Source: Maridesulfovibrio sp.
GTDB lineage: Bacteria; Desulfobacterota; Desulfovibrionia; Desulfovibrionales; Desulfovibrionaceae
Reading direction: 5' to 3'
DNA length: 64,000 nt
NCBI RefSeq assembly: GCF_963676065.1
Contig: NZ_OY780933.1
Location: 2,050,001 to 2,114,000 of the forward strand
A program made the position numbers and the translations under genes. The first letter of the stretch is position 1. The number at the start of each line of letters is the position of its first letter. Of the stretch, positions 52,562 to 61,262 are shown in pieces. Below the pieces are notes generated by a model, which was not told where the DNA came from, did not search any database, and saw only the letters and a list, made by a program, of their open reading frames with translations.

Positions 52562-55471
52562 ATGAGCCAGGATTTCATGGATCCTGAAATTTTTGCTGAT
52601 TTTATCATTGAAGCTAAAGAACATCTCGAAACTATTGAGCCCAACTTGCTTGAGCTTGAAAATAATCCCGAGAATCTTGATCTTCTGAATGAAATCTTCA
52701 GGCCGATGCATTCGCTTAAAGGTGCTTCGGGTTTTCTTGGGTTGAATACCATTAATGGTTTGGCCCACAGGGCTGAGAATATTCTTGATGAACTTCGCAA
52801 GGGCGAAATTGCGGTAACATCCGAAATTATGGATGTGATTCTTGCCGCTACGGATTTGCTACGTCAAATGATTGATAATCTGGACGAGCTTGGTAATGAA
52901 GGTGAAGTCGATACCTCCATCACAATTGAAAGGATTGATGCTATCATGTCCGGTGAATCTCCCGCTCCTTTACATCCGGAAGAAGCTGTTGCCGAGCCGG
53001 AACCCGAGCCGGAACCTGAACCGGAACCCGTGCTGGAAGAGGTTGAACCGGTTGAGGAATATTTTGAAGCAGAAGTTGATTCGCCGCAGACACAAATGGT
53101 GCAGGAGTCCAATATGGCCGAAACAGGACGTAAACAGGCTTTTCAGTACGTAGCTATCGTTAATGAGGAAGCCGAACCCTACAAACTTACCACTGTAGGG
53201 GAAGGGCATCTGGCAGATTTTCTTGAGGAAGCCCATGAAATTATTGAAAATTTGACCAACGGTTTGCTTGAGCTTGAACAAGACCCTGATGGTAATGACG
53301 ATCTCATTAACGATATATTCAGATATTTCCATAACCTGAAAGGTAACAGCGGAATTATCGGTTTTCGTGAGCTTAATTCGTTGACCCATGAAGCTGAAAC
53401 CCTCTTGAATAAAGTTCGCAAGGGTGAAGCTTCTGCAAACCGGTCCATGATTGATCTGTTACTGGCGGTTGTTGACGGAATTGAATCACTCATAGCTCAT
53501 GTTTCACCGAAATCAGGTGAAGTTCAGCCTCTTGACATCGATCAACTCGTTAATCCTCTGCAGGAAGCAGTAGAGAAAGGCGAGGTTATCACTGCTGATG
53601 TGCCGGAAGAAGATGAGGCAGCAGATGAAGCTGCAGCTGAGGATGAACCGGAAGAAGAACTGGAACCGGCTGAAGATGGTCTGGACCCTGAAGATGTGGT
53701 TATTTTTGAACAGACTGTCCACCAGCAGCTTGATAATATCGATCTGGCTCTGGCCACTCTCGCCGATGATTCCGGACAGAAAGATTATATTGATGGACTG
53801 TACCGAAGCCTTGTTTCTATTCAGAATTCAGGCGGTTACATGGGCTTTGATAGCCTGCGTGAATATGCTGAGAGAACGGCCGGACTGGTTGATCAGGCAC
53901 GGTCTTCCGATATGGATTTTGGGCTGATGCTTGACCTGCTGCGTCAGGAATGCGGCATTATCTCTGAAATGATTGATTCAGCTGTAGCAGAGCTTAAAGG
54001 CGGAGATGATTCTTCTGCGCCTGAATCCAAGCCTGAGCCTGAGCCTAAGCCTGAACCTAAGCCTGAACCTAAGCCTGAGCCTAAGCCTGAACCCAAGCCT
54101 GAACCCAAGCCTGAACCTAAGCCTGAACCTAAGCCTGAACCCAAGCCAGCAGCTAAGCCTGAACCCAAGCCAGCAGCCAAACCAGCGGCTAAGCCCGCTG
54201 CCAAACCTGCAGCTAAGGCCAAGACGGCAACAGGAGCACCTGCTAAAAGTAAGCCCAAGGCGATGTCCACCATCAGGGTAGATCACCAAAAACTTGATCA
54301 CCTTATGAACCTGATTGGGGAGCTGATTATCAGCAGGGGCCGGTACACCATGCTGGCACGAGGTCTTGAAGAAGGGCATCTCGAAGTTCCGGTTGTTGCC
54401 CAGCAGCTGACTGAAACGACCTATGCTCTTTCGAGGATTTCCGACGACCTGCAGGATACCATCATGAAGGTACGCATGGTCGCGGTGCAGACCGTTTTTT
54501 CCAGATTTCCGCGTTTAGTTCGCGATCTTAGCCGTAAGAGCGGCAAAAGGGTCGAGTTGATAACTGAAGGCGAAGAGACTGAACTCGATAAGAGTGTTGT
54601 CGAAGAAATCGGCGATCCTCTTGTACACTTGATAAGAAACTCTGTGGATCACGGTCTTGAGCCGGAGGAAGAGCGCATCGCCAACGGTAAGACCCCGCAG
54701 GGGCATGTCTGGCTACGCGCTTATCACAAGGGTAATTCCGTTGCCATTGAGGTAGAAGATGACGGTCGGGGAATCGATCCTGATAAAATGCGTAATGTCG
54801 CTATCAAGAAGGGGCTTATTTCACCTGAAGAAGCCCGTAACCTTGATGACCGAGAAGCGATTGAACTGATTTTCGCTCCGGGATTTTCCTCCGCGGAAAA
54901 GGTTACCGATATTTCCGGACGAGGTGTGGGTATGGATGTTGTGCGTAACAACATTAAGGATCTTAAGGGCAGTGTTCACATTTCCTCTGAAGTGGGCAAG
55001 GGCTCTAAATTTACTCTGACACTGCCGCTGACTCTGGCGATCATTGATGCGCTTATGGTCCAGATCAACGGTGCCAACTACGCTATTCCTCTTGATGCGG
55101 TTTCCGAAACCACCAAGATTGAGGCTGAAAGACTCACAGAAGTTAATAACCGTAAGGCAGTCACCCTTCGTGGCGAAGTCCTCGGTATCGCTGAGCTTGC
55201 CGAATTACTGGAACAGCCGGTCAGTGACCCCGAACGCGAAGTTCTGCCGGTAGTTATTGTTCATGATAATGACCGCAGGCTTGGTCTTGTTGTGGACAGG
55301 CTGCTTGAGCGGCAGGAAATTGTTATCAAGCCGCTTGGAAATTACCTTAACGGCTTTGATCTCAAGGGAGTTTCAGGTGCGACCATCATGGGTGACGGTA
55401 GCGTTGTGCTTATCCTTGATCCCCATGAAATATACAGCATGGCGACCGTTAAAAGCGGTTCTATCCAGTAG
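52562..55471 (+). CDS. cheA: Chemotaxis histidine kinase with two active Hpt domains and one degenerate
   Basis: CheA autophosphorylates and passes phosphate to CheY and CheB. The 969-aa chain has three Hpt-like modules. The first has His50 (FRPMHSLKGASGFLG) and the second His257 (RYFHNLKGNSGIIG). The third (about 375-450) has Val418 where the His should be (LYRSLVSIQNSGGYMG) and is predicted inactive. A long acidic linker and a Pro-Glu-Lys repeat linker (about 490-565) follow. Then come the dimer domain (DHQKLDHLMNLIGELIISRG), the ATPase (N box His689, DDGRGIDPDKM, SGRGVGMDVVR) and a CheW-like end. Confidence 0.96.
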   Translation: MSQDFMDPEIFADFIIEAKEHLETIEPNLLELENNPENLDLLNEIFRPMHSLKGASGFLGLNTINGLAHRAENILDELRKGEIAVTSEIMDVILAATDLLRQMIDNLDELGNEGEVDTSITIERIDAIMSGESPAPLHPEEAVAEPEPEPEPEPEPVLEEVEPVEEYFEAEVDSPQTQMVQESNMAETGRKQAFQYVAIVNEEAEPYKLTTVGEGHLADFLEEAHEIIENLTNGLLELEQDPDGNDDLINDIFRYFHNLKGNSGIIGFRELNSLTHEAETLLNKVRKGEASANRSMIDLLLAVVDGIESLIAHVSPKSGEVQPLDIDQLVNPLQEAVEKGEVITADVPEEDEAADEAAAEDEPEEELEPAEDGLDPEDVVIFEQTVHQQLDNIDLALATLADDSGQKDYIDGLYRSLVSIQNSGGYMGFDSLREYAERTAGLVDQARSSDMDFGLMLDLLRQECGIISEMIDSAVAELKGGDDSSAPESKPEPEPKPEPKPEPKPEPKPEPKPEPKPEPKPEPKPEPKPAAKPEPKPAAKPAAKPAAKPAAKAKTATGAPAKSKPKAMSTIRVDHQKLDHLMNLIGELIISRGRYTMLARGLEEGHLEVPVVAQQLTETTYALSRISDDLQDTIMKVRMVAVQTVFSRFPRLVRDLSRKSGKRVELITEGEETELDKSVVEEIGDPLVHLIRNSVDHGLEPEEERIANGKTPQGHVWLRAYHKGNSVAIEVEDDGRGIDPDKMRNVAIKKGLISPEEARNLDDREAIELIFAPGFSSAEKVTDISGRGVGMDVVRNNIKDLKGSVHISSEVGKGSKFTLTLPLTLAIIDALMVQINGANYAIPLDAVSETTKIEAERLTEVNNRKAVTLRGEVLGIAELAELLEQPVSDPEREVLPVVIVHDNDRRLGLVVDRLLERQEIVIKPLGNYLNGFDLKGVSGATIMGDGSVVLILDPHEIYSMATVKSGSIQ
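54022..54160 (+). repeat. KPEP-coding repeat inside cheA
   Basis: About twelve near-identical copies of a 12-base unit of the type AAGCCTGAACCT lie in frame within cheA and encode Lys-Pro-Glu-Pro repeats; they pass into Ala-Lys-Pro units after 54144. It is a linker-length polymorphism candidate and not a CRISPR array. Confidence 0.8.
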
Positions 55472-55496
55472 TAAGCTGCCTCATATTAAAACGATA

Positions 55497-55528
55497 AATC
55501 CCCCTGCTGCTGACGCGGCAGGGGGATT
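55497..55528 (+). terminator. Terminator of the chemosensory operon
   Basis: An 11-bp stem AATCCCCCTGC/GCAGGGGGATT lies 26 bases after the cheA stop; the T run is weak. Confidence 0.65.
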
Positions 55529-55584
55529 ACTATTGTGGTAAGCTGATCTGAAAAAAATACTGCTTCCCCAGCCGAAATAAGCAA

Positions 55585-55616
55585 ACAGGGCTGCGGGATA
55601 GCCCCCACAGCCCTGT
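55585..55616 (-). terminator. Hairpin after the minus-strand membrane-protein gene
   Basis: A 13-bp stem with one mismatch (ACAGGGCTGCGGG/CCCACAGCCCTGT) lies downstream of the gene at 55669-56646. Confidence 0.5.
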
Positions 55617-55668
55617 AGCAAATCTATAAACTGTCAATCCAGTTAAGAACTGTCCTCGAATATATTTT

Positions 55669-56646
55669 TTAGGATAGGCCCAGATATAGAGTCATGGTTC
55701 CGGCCATGAGTGTGGCATGGGCGAGAATAACCAGCAGAGGGGCGAGACCGAGTCCTATTTTGTGACGCATGGGTGTTTCGCTTTTCCACGTCACAATCCA
55801 TATTGCACAGCAGGTAATGGTCAGCAGCAGCGATACGCCGAAGCTTAAGGCTACGGGAAGGTTGCTGATAAGAGCGGTGATGTTCGGACCGCATATGTAG
55901 TAGACTACACCGGCTGAAGCTATCATCTGCAAAATAGTCGGAAACAATGCCCAGCGGGCAACAACAGGCAGGCTGAATTTATAGTAATCACGCCCGAAAT
56001 CGTCTTTGTTGCGTCTTAGCACCAGATAAAGTCCGGACGCTGCCGCAGAAAAGGACAAAGCCATGATCAGGTATATCCCGGCAAGGCATAATCCCGCTTT
56101 ACTGGGCGGGCTCTGAAAGTAAGTATAAAATGGTACAGCAGGAACAGCCGGTGTTGGGCTCTCGATCTGCATTGTGAAGAACTTCTGCATGATCACAGTT
56201 GCAACGTATATAGTGGATACGCCGCCGATAGCACCAATCGATCCTAATAAGATATGCAGCGGTTTTTGCTTTTTAAGCTTTTTCCATGAAAATTTATACG
56301 GGATAAGCCCTGCCAGAGCGACTCCCAGTGAGATATAAAACATCATCGCCGGGGAGGAAGGGTTAATCATCCAGTCTTTGAGCCATGGTAGCTGGCGACA
56401 GAAGAATGCTCCGGCAGCTCCGAGGCAGAGAATAAACAGCAGGTACATGATCAAGGTCATGGTAATAATCTGCTGGGCAAGTTTGTCATAAAATACTTTT
56501 TTCCGTGCTTTTGCTGTAATTTCGAGGATTACAGCCATGATCGGGGCGCCGATGGCAGTAAGAGTGGCGAAATCGATCAAAGCCTTGGGCAGCATCTGGG
56601 CACTCACCATTGCTGTGAGTTGGATGGTTTCCATGGGGATGTTCAT
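55669..56646 (-). CDS. Unidentified polytopic membrane protein, 325 aa
   Basis: About eight to nine hydrophobic segments are visible (ITMTLIMYLLFILCLGAAGAFF, MMFYISLGVALAGLIP, LLGSIGAIGGVSTIYVATVIM, LAGIYLIMALSFSAAASGLYLVL, ALSFGVSLLLTITCCAIWIV). Short Pro-rich loops lie between some of them. I recognise no transporter or enzyme family. It has no neighbours on its strand and is convergent with the cheA operon. It looks vertically inherited in base composition. Confidence 0.8.
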   Translation of the reverse strand: MNIPMETIQLTAMVSAQMLPKALIDFATLTAIGAPIMAVILEITAKARKKVFYDKLAQQIITMTLIMYLLFILCLGAAGAFFCRQLPWLKDWMINPSSPAMMFYISLGVALAGLIPYKFSWKKLKKQKPLHILLGSIGAIGGVSTIYVATVIMQKFFTMQIESPTPAVPAVPFYTYFQSPPSKAGLCLAGIYLIMALSFSAAASGLYLVLRRNKDDFGRDYYKFSLPVVARWALFPTILQMIASAGVVYYICGPNITALISNLPVALSFGVSLLLTITCCAIWIVTWKSETPMRHKIGLGLAPLLVILAHATLMAGTMTLYLGLS

Positions 56647-56852
56647 ATTTACATTCCTTCAATAAGTTTTTAAAAACTTCTTTTGTGAGAACTTTTGCCT
56701 TAATTTTGCACGGGACGCAAGGGCGAGAGTCTGTTCATTATGTAAAAGACCAGATATGCTTGCCAAATCTGATTAAGTGGCCTACTTTAAATCCGTTGAA
56801 ACTTGAACCAAATTCACCAGTTAGATTCAACATGCTTCCCGGAGAATATTTG

Positions 56853-57686
56853 ATGCAGTATTTACGAATCCTTCTTGTTATAATTCTTGCTTTCGGCGTT
56901 TGCGGATGTTTTGCAGCCAAACAGCCTGAAAAGCCCGCATGGGGCGGAAGTGAAGAGTGGCGCCTTAAAAGTCTTGAAGAAAATTTTCTTAATTTTAAGG
57001 AAGGACTGCGTCAGCAGAATGACTTGATTGAAAGCAACCACAAAGAAACTACCGCCCAGATAGAAAAGATAGAACAGCGGATGACCGAATTGGACAACTC
57101 TCTAGCTGAGCTCAAAGAAAACCAGCAAAAGATGATGGCCATGAAGGTGGAAGAAGAAATTACACCTGTAGAAACTGTTGTGGCTGAAGAAGTTGTTATG
57201 GGTGGCACTACCAGCAACGAGGAAAAACCATGGATGGTGGTGCCTGGAGAAAAGAGTACAGTCGATGGCGTAACAGCTAAAAAAGCAGCACAGACCCAAG
57301 TCTCAGCTCTCAGCGGGGAAGAACTGTATCAGGAAGGCGTGCGGCTGGTGATGAATGATCAGCCTCTTAAATCCCGTAAGCTTCTTGAACAGTATCTTTC
57401 CCAGAATCCTTCATCCAAGCTTGCGCCTAATGCTTTGTACTGGATTGGTGAAACTTATTATTCCGAGAAGAGTTTTGCGCAATCCATTCTTAAATTCAAG
57501 GAAGTCAGTAGACGTTTCCCCAAATCCGGGAAAGTTCCTGCCGCTATGCTTAAAATCGGGCTTGCCTACGATAAATTGGGTGACCGAGAGAATGCTGTTT
57601 TTTATTTACGAACTCTGATTGAAGATTATCCTAAGTCCGATCCCGCAAAAATCGGACGGGAACGTCTGCGCGCCATCGAAGGTTAG
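56853..57686 (+). CDS. cpoB: Tol-Pal-associated protein CpoB/YbgF, lipoprotein form
   Basis: CpoB/YbgF coordinates outer-membrane constriction by the Tol-Pal complex with peptidoglycan synthesis. The start at 56853 (MQYLRILLVIILAF, GGAG eight bases upstream) gives a signal peptide ending at GCGC with a lipidated Cys; the upstream frame from 56685 is rejected. A coiled coil lies at about 50-100 (NDLIESNHKETTAQIEKIEQ) and C-terminal TPRs at about 155-275 (ELYQEGVRLVMNDQPLKSRKLLEQYL; PNALYWIGETYYSEKSF; AMLKIGLAYDKLGDRENAVF). No tol or pal genes are adjacent. Confidence 0.88.
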   Translation: MQYLRILLVIILAFGVCGCFAAKQPEKPAWGGSEEWRLKSLEENFLNFKEGLRQQNDLIESNHKETTAQIEKIEQRMTELDNSLAELKENQQKMMAMKVEEEITPVETVVAEEVVMGGTTSNEEKPWMVVPGEKSTVDGVTAKKAAQTQVSALSGEELYQEGVRLVMNDQPLKSRKLLEQYLSQNPSSKLAPNALYWIGETYYSEKSFAQSILKFKEVSRRFPKSGKVPAAMLKIGLAYDKLGDRENAVFYLRTLIEDYPKSDPAKIGRERLRAIEG

Positions 57687-57703
57687 CCTAAACGGCGGCG
57701 CTG

Positions 57704-58918
57704 GTGGGTAATTTACAGGAAGAATACTTTGCCTGTCTGGCCTTGCGTTATACCGCAGGACTGGGGCCGAAATCATGGTCCGCCATCTTGCGTCATTACA
57801 GCTCCGCGTACGAGGGACTGAAAGATGCTGGCAATTGGCCGTCGCTAAGGCTTGCATCGGAAAAAAGTTCAAACGCGGCAATCAAGGAACTTTGGCGTAC
57901 CAAGGCGGAAGCTGAATACCGCGCTGCTATGCGTCTCGGGTTCGGAATTCTCCCGTGGAGCCATCCTTCGTTTCCCGCTTTGCTGAAAGAATTACCTGAT
58001 CCACCCACCTGTCTTTATTATTTCGGTGATCCACAGTTGCTTGGCAACCCCGCCGTAGCTATCGTGGGTTCCAGAAATAGCGGAAGGTTGGGGCAGGAGT
58101 ATGCTGCCCGGATTTCAGCTGATCTTTCCAAATGCGGAATCACCGTCATATCAGGTTTTGCTAAAGGTATTGATGCATGTGCCCATGAAGCGGCCTTGCT
58201 TGAAATCGGTTCCACAATCGCGGTTATGGGAACAGGGCTTGATGTTGAATCATATCCCCCGGATAGTGAGTGGCTTCGCAAACAGGTGATTGAATCAGGG
58301 CTGCTTCTTTCAGAATTTCCGCCGGGAACGAAACCTTTCGCACGAAATTTCCCTTTCCGTAATCGTCTTATCAGCGGCTTGAGCAGAGGAGTTGTTGTGG
58401 TGGAAGCTGAAGGGATCAGTGGAAGCCTGATCACCGCCCGGCTGGCCGGAGAACAGGGAAGGGAAGTCATGGCTATGCCCGGTCCCTGCGGTCACAGCAG
58501 TTTCACTGGATGCCTGCAACTGATAAAAGACGGCGCGGCACTTGTAGAAAGTGCCGATGATGTATTAATGAATATCGGACATACCCTTGAAGTGACAGGA
58601 GATTCTGCGCCGATGACGGCTGCCGGGGCTAATCGCAAGGCCCCGCCTGAGAAAATGCGTTCCGGTAGGCAAACTGACCATGCCGGATCTACGCAAAACA
58701 ATGAACAGGGCGCTATCTCGGTCGATATTATAGAATTGAAGCCTCCCGAGTCGGATATCGCAAGGGCTCTTGGAAGTGGCGGAAAGTTGCATATTGACGA
58801 AATTTCCCGTGCGGCGGGACTTGAGGTATCCGTAGCCGGAGCCGTGATACTGGGCATGGAAGTAAAGGGAATGGTTGTGCGCTTTCCCGGCATGTACTAT
58901 GATCTTAAACGTCGCTGA
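57704..58918 (+). CDS. dprA: DNA-processing protein A
   Basis: DprA loads RecA on incoming single-stranded DNA in natural transformation and has roles in recombination. The 404-aa protein has an N-terminal helical part (about 1-95), the Rossmann-like core AIVGSRNSGRLG, ISGFAKGIDACAHEAAL, AVMGTGLDV, FPFRNRLISGLSRGVVVVEA and SGSLITARLAGEQGREVMA, and a C-terminal winged-helix-like domain (about 340-400). The start is GTG at 57704, 17 bases after cpoB; no clear ribosome-binding site is present. It is cotranscribed with cpoB in all likelihood. Confidence 0.95.
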   Translation: MGNLQEEYFACLALRYTAGLGPKSWSAILRHYSSAYEGLKDAGNWPSLRLASEKSSNAAIKELWRTKAEAEYRAAMRLGFGILPWSHPSFPALLKELPDPPTCLYYFGDPQLLGNPAVAIVGSRNSGRLGQEYAARISADLSKCGITVISGFAKGIDACAHEAALLEIGSTIAVMGTGLDVESYPPDSEWLRKQVIESGLLLSEFPPGTKPFARNFPFRNRLISGLSRGVVVVEAEGISGSLITARLAGEQGREVMAMPGPCGHSSFTGCLQLIKDGAALVESADDVLMNIGHTLEVTGDSAPMTAAGANRKAPPEKMRSGRQTDHAGSTQNNEQGAISVDIIELKPPESDIARALGSGGKLHIDEISRAAGLEVSVAGAVILGMEVKGMVVRFPGMYYDLKRR

Positions 58919-58961
58919 TACGGGGCGATTATTTTGAATTTTATTAGGAGAAGTCCGACTG

Positions 58962-59372
58962 ATGCAGAAAATTCCGGTTAAACTTGCGGCTCCGGGCATG
59001 AAGCTTGCCAAGCCGGTTACACGAGACAACGGCATGGTAGTTCTGGCCGAAGGTCTTGAACTGACCGATGGTATTATCCAGAAACTGGAATCCATGGATG
59101 TTGAACGCATAGTTGTAAAAGGAAACCCTGTCGATCTGGGAGATAACGATAACTCCTCGTGGGCCAAGAAATCTGAACGGATGGACCATCTCTTCCGCCG
59201 CTATGCAAAAGACAAATGGATGTTCCGGGTCAAAGGATTTTTCAAGGAATATTTCGACCTCAAGGCCGCAGCCCAGAAAGCTGAAGAAGAAGCTTGCAGA
59301 CTCGCCGAGGAGCAAGCCGCTGCAGAAGCTGCAGAAGCCGCTGAAGCCGCAGAAAACGGGGAGGAAGCATAG
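58962..59372 (+). CDS. Conserved small protein with acidic Ala/Glu tail
   Basis: The 136-aa protein starts MQKIPVKLAAPGMKLAKPV, a segment like the small beta domain (DUF3391-type) that opens some HD-GYP proteins, and continues with GMVVLAEGLELTDGIIQKLESMDVERIVV. The C-terminal third is an Ala/Glu-rich coil. There is no HD domain in this chain, but the next gene, with its ATG directly after the stop, encodes an HDOD protein, so the two probably act together. AGGAGA precedes the ATG. Confidence 0.82.
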   Translation: MQKIPVKLAAPGMKLAKPVTRDNGMVVLAEGLELTDGIIQKLESMDVERIVVKGNPVDLGDNDNSSWAKKSERMDHLFRRYAKDKWMFRVKGFFKEYFDLKAAAQKAEEEACRLAEEQAAAEAAEAAEAAENGEEA

Positions 59373-60212
59373 ATGGTTGCCCAGGATCTTAAAACCAGCG
59401 TAAAGGGGCAGATTCTTTCTACCTCGGACCTGCCGACCCTGCCTTCGGTGCTTGATGAGGTGACCAAGCTTGTTGATGACCCAAATTCCTCCACCGAGCA
59501 GGTGGCGAAAGTAATTTCACGGGATCAGGTCTTATCTGCCAAGGTCCTGAAAATGGTTAATTCGCCCATTTACGGTTTCCCGGGCAGGATTACCACTATC
59601 CAGCATGCTCTTGTGCTGCTCGGACTTAACGTAATTCGCGGGATAATTATCTCCACATCCGTATTTGATATGATCCAGCAGGCCATGGCCGGACTTTGGG
59701 AGCACAGCATTGGATGTGCGATTGCCAGTGGAGCCATAGCAAAGGCTGCCGGGTTTGAAGATCCGGAGGAGTTTACCGTTGCCGGATTGCTTCACGATCT
59801 GGGCAAAGTTGTTACTGCGGTACAGTTGCCGGAACTTAATGAAGCGGTACGCATGACGGTGAAGGAAAAAGATCTGACCTATTACGAGGCAGAGCGCCAG
59901 ATTCTTGGATTCGGTCATGACCGCATTAATGCGTGGCTGGCAAGGCACTGGCATCTTCCACCTAATGTCCGTGAGGCTATGACCTATCATCATCACCCGG
60001 ATCGCGCGCAGTTCTATCAGCAGACCGCAGCTGTGGTTCATGTCGGTGATTTTCTGGTTCGTCTCTTTGAGTATGGCAACGGTGGTGATGACCAGATATC
60101 CTATTTTAAACCAGCTTCCATGAAAATTTTAAAGCTGAAGATGCGTGACCTTGAGCCGGTGATGGATGAAATCTCTGATAAGTTCATGGAGATTTCAGAT
60201 TTTGGCTTTTAA
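59373..60212 (+). CDS. HDOD-domain signalling protein
   Basis: This 279-aa protein is an HDOD (HD-related output domain) member. The domain covers about 20-215 and includes LPTLPSVLDEVTKLVDDPNSS, the ISRDQVLSAKVLKMVNSPIYGF core, and VAGLLHDLGKVV. Family members act as regulatory output domains in signalling, motility and stress responses, usually without a proven hydrolase activity. The gene overlaps no neighbour but its ATG abuts the preceding stop (same operon). Confidence 0.92.
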   Translation: MVAQDLKTSVKGQILSTSDLPTLPSVLDEVTKLVDDPNSSTEQVAKVISRDQVLSAKVLKMVNSPIYGFPGRITTIQHALVLLGLNVIRGIIISTSVFDMIQQAMAGLWEHSIGCAIASGAIAKAAGFEDPEEFTVAGLLHDLGKVVTAVQLPELNEAVRMTVKEKDLTYYEAERQILGFGHDRINAWLARHWHLPPNVREAMTYHHHPDRAQFYQQTAAVVHVGDFLVRLFEYGNGGDDQISYFKPASMKILKLKMRDLEPVMDEISDKFMEISDFGF

Positions 60213-60296
60213 TTAAGTTATTTTTTTCGTAAAACTGTGAACCGTGGTCCTCTATAGCTTTGACGAGTCAGAACTGTTGATGTTAAGACTTAGCCC

Positions 60297-61262
60297 ATGG
60301 ATATAAATAAGGATCACTGTCAGATGGGACCAGCAAAGCATCGAGCCATTCTGGTTTCTCCAGATAAAGCCCTGCGAGACCTTCTATATGAAATCTGGTC
60401 GCCTGATATGCTGGAGTTTACCTGCTATACGGAAGCCTGTGGGGCAGTAGAGGATTTGTTCAATGATCCTCCGGATCTGCTTATAGTGGATAACAGGGTT
60501 GAAGATGTTCCTGCAAAGGAACTGGCCCGGCTGGTTAAGAGCGAGAATGTTTATCGCCAGCTTCCAGTCATAATCTGCCTCGACGAGAGTGACCTGCAGC
60601 GTACATGGGACTGGAACGAGATAGAGGTGGATGATTTTCTGATCCGGCCTTTTTTCATGCCCATTGTCCGTGAAAGAGTGAACCTGACTCTTTGCAGGGC
60701 TTTGCGAGCCCTTGATGCGAACCCTCTTTCAAAACTGCCCGGCAATACTTCCATCATTCAGCGCATTCAGAATCTTATTGACCGCGAGCAGGATTTTGCT
60801 CTCGCCTATTGCGACCTTGATCATTTCAAGTCCTTTAACGATAAATACGGCTTTTCGCGCGGCGATGAGGTGCTTATGATGAGCGCCCGCATCATCGTTA
60901 ATACCGTGAAAGGTTTTGCCGGTGAGCAGACTTTTGTAGGTCATGTAGGTGGTGACGATTTCGTGATTATCACTTCCCCGGATATTATTGAAGAAGTCTG
61001 CCAGCGGATAATTTTTTCTTTCGACGGCATCGTACCCAATTTTTACGATGTGGAAGATAGACAGCGCAAATCCATTGTTTCCAAAGACCGTCAGGGTAAT
61101 ACACAGACCTTTCCGCTGATGGCCATTTCCATTGCAGTAGTGTTTAATCTTAACGGTAAAATGAAGCATTTTGGTGAAGCTTCAGCAATTGCCATGAATC
61201 TTAAGAAAAAAGCCAAGGAAAATCCCAAGAGCAGTTATGTCCTTGACCGCAGGCATGCCTAA
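60297..61262 (+). CDS. Receiver-like plus GGDEF diguanylate cyclase
   Basis: The 321-aa protein has an N-terminal receiver-like domain (about 10-130) with the Asp in IVDNR, but the conserved Lys is Arg (LIRPFF), so phosphorylation is uncertain. The GGDEF domain (about 150-310) has the A-site GGDDF at 218-222, an allowed variant, and AYCDLDHFKSFNDKYGFSRGD. It would make cyclic di-GMP. No clear inhibitory RxxD is visible. The start at 60297 lacks a ribosome-binding site; an in-frame ATG at 60324 with AAGGA is an alternative. Its end overlaps the recombinase gene by 26 bases. Confidence 0.92.
   Translation: MDINKDHCQMGPAKHRAILVSPDKALRDLLYEIWSPDMLEFTCYTEACGAVEDLFNDPPDLLIVDNRVEDVPAKELARLVKSENVYRQLPVIICLDESDLQRTWDWNEIEVDDFLIRPFFMPIVRERVNLTLCRALRALDANPLSKLPGNTSIIQRIQNLIDREQDFALAYCDLDHFKSFNDKYGFSRGDEVLMMSARIIVNTVKGFAGEQTFVGHVGGDDFVIITSPDIIEEVCQRIIFSFDGIVPNFYDVEDRQRKSIVSKDRQGNTQTFPLMAISIAVVFNLNGKMKHFGEASAIAMNLKKKAKENPKSSYVLDRRHA

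Noticed and set aside
54022-54160. CRISPR-like array
   Set aside because: Units are 12 bases, contiguous and in frame with cheA; there are no spacers.
53944-54379. Long minus-strand frames rich in Gly/Leu/Ser and Arg/Phe opposite the cheA linker
   Set aside because: They are the complement of the KPEP-coding repeat and have no start signals.
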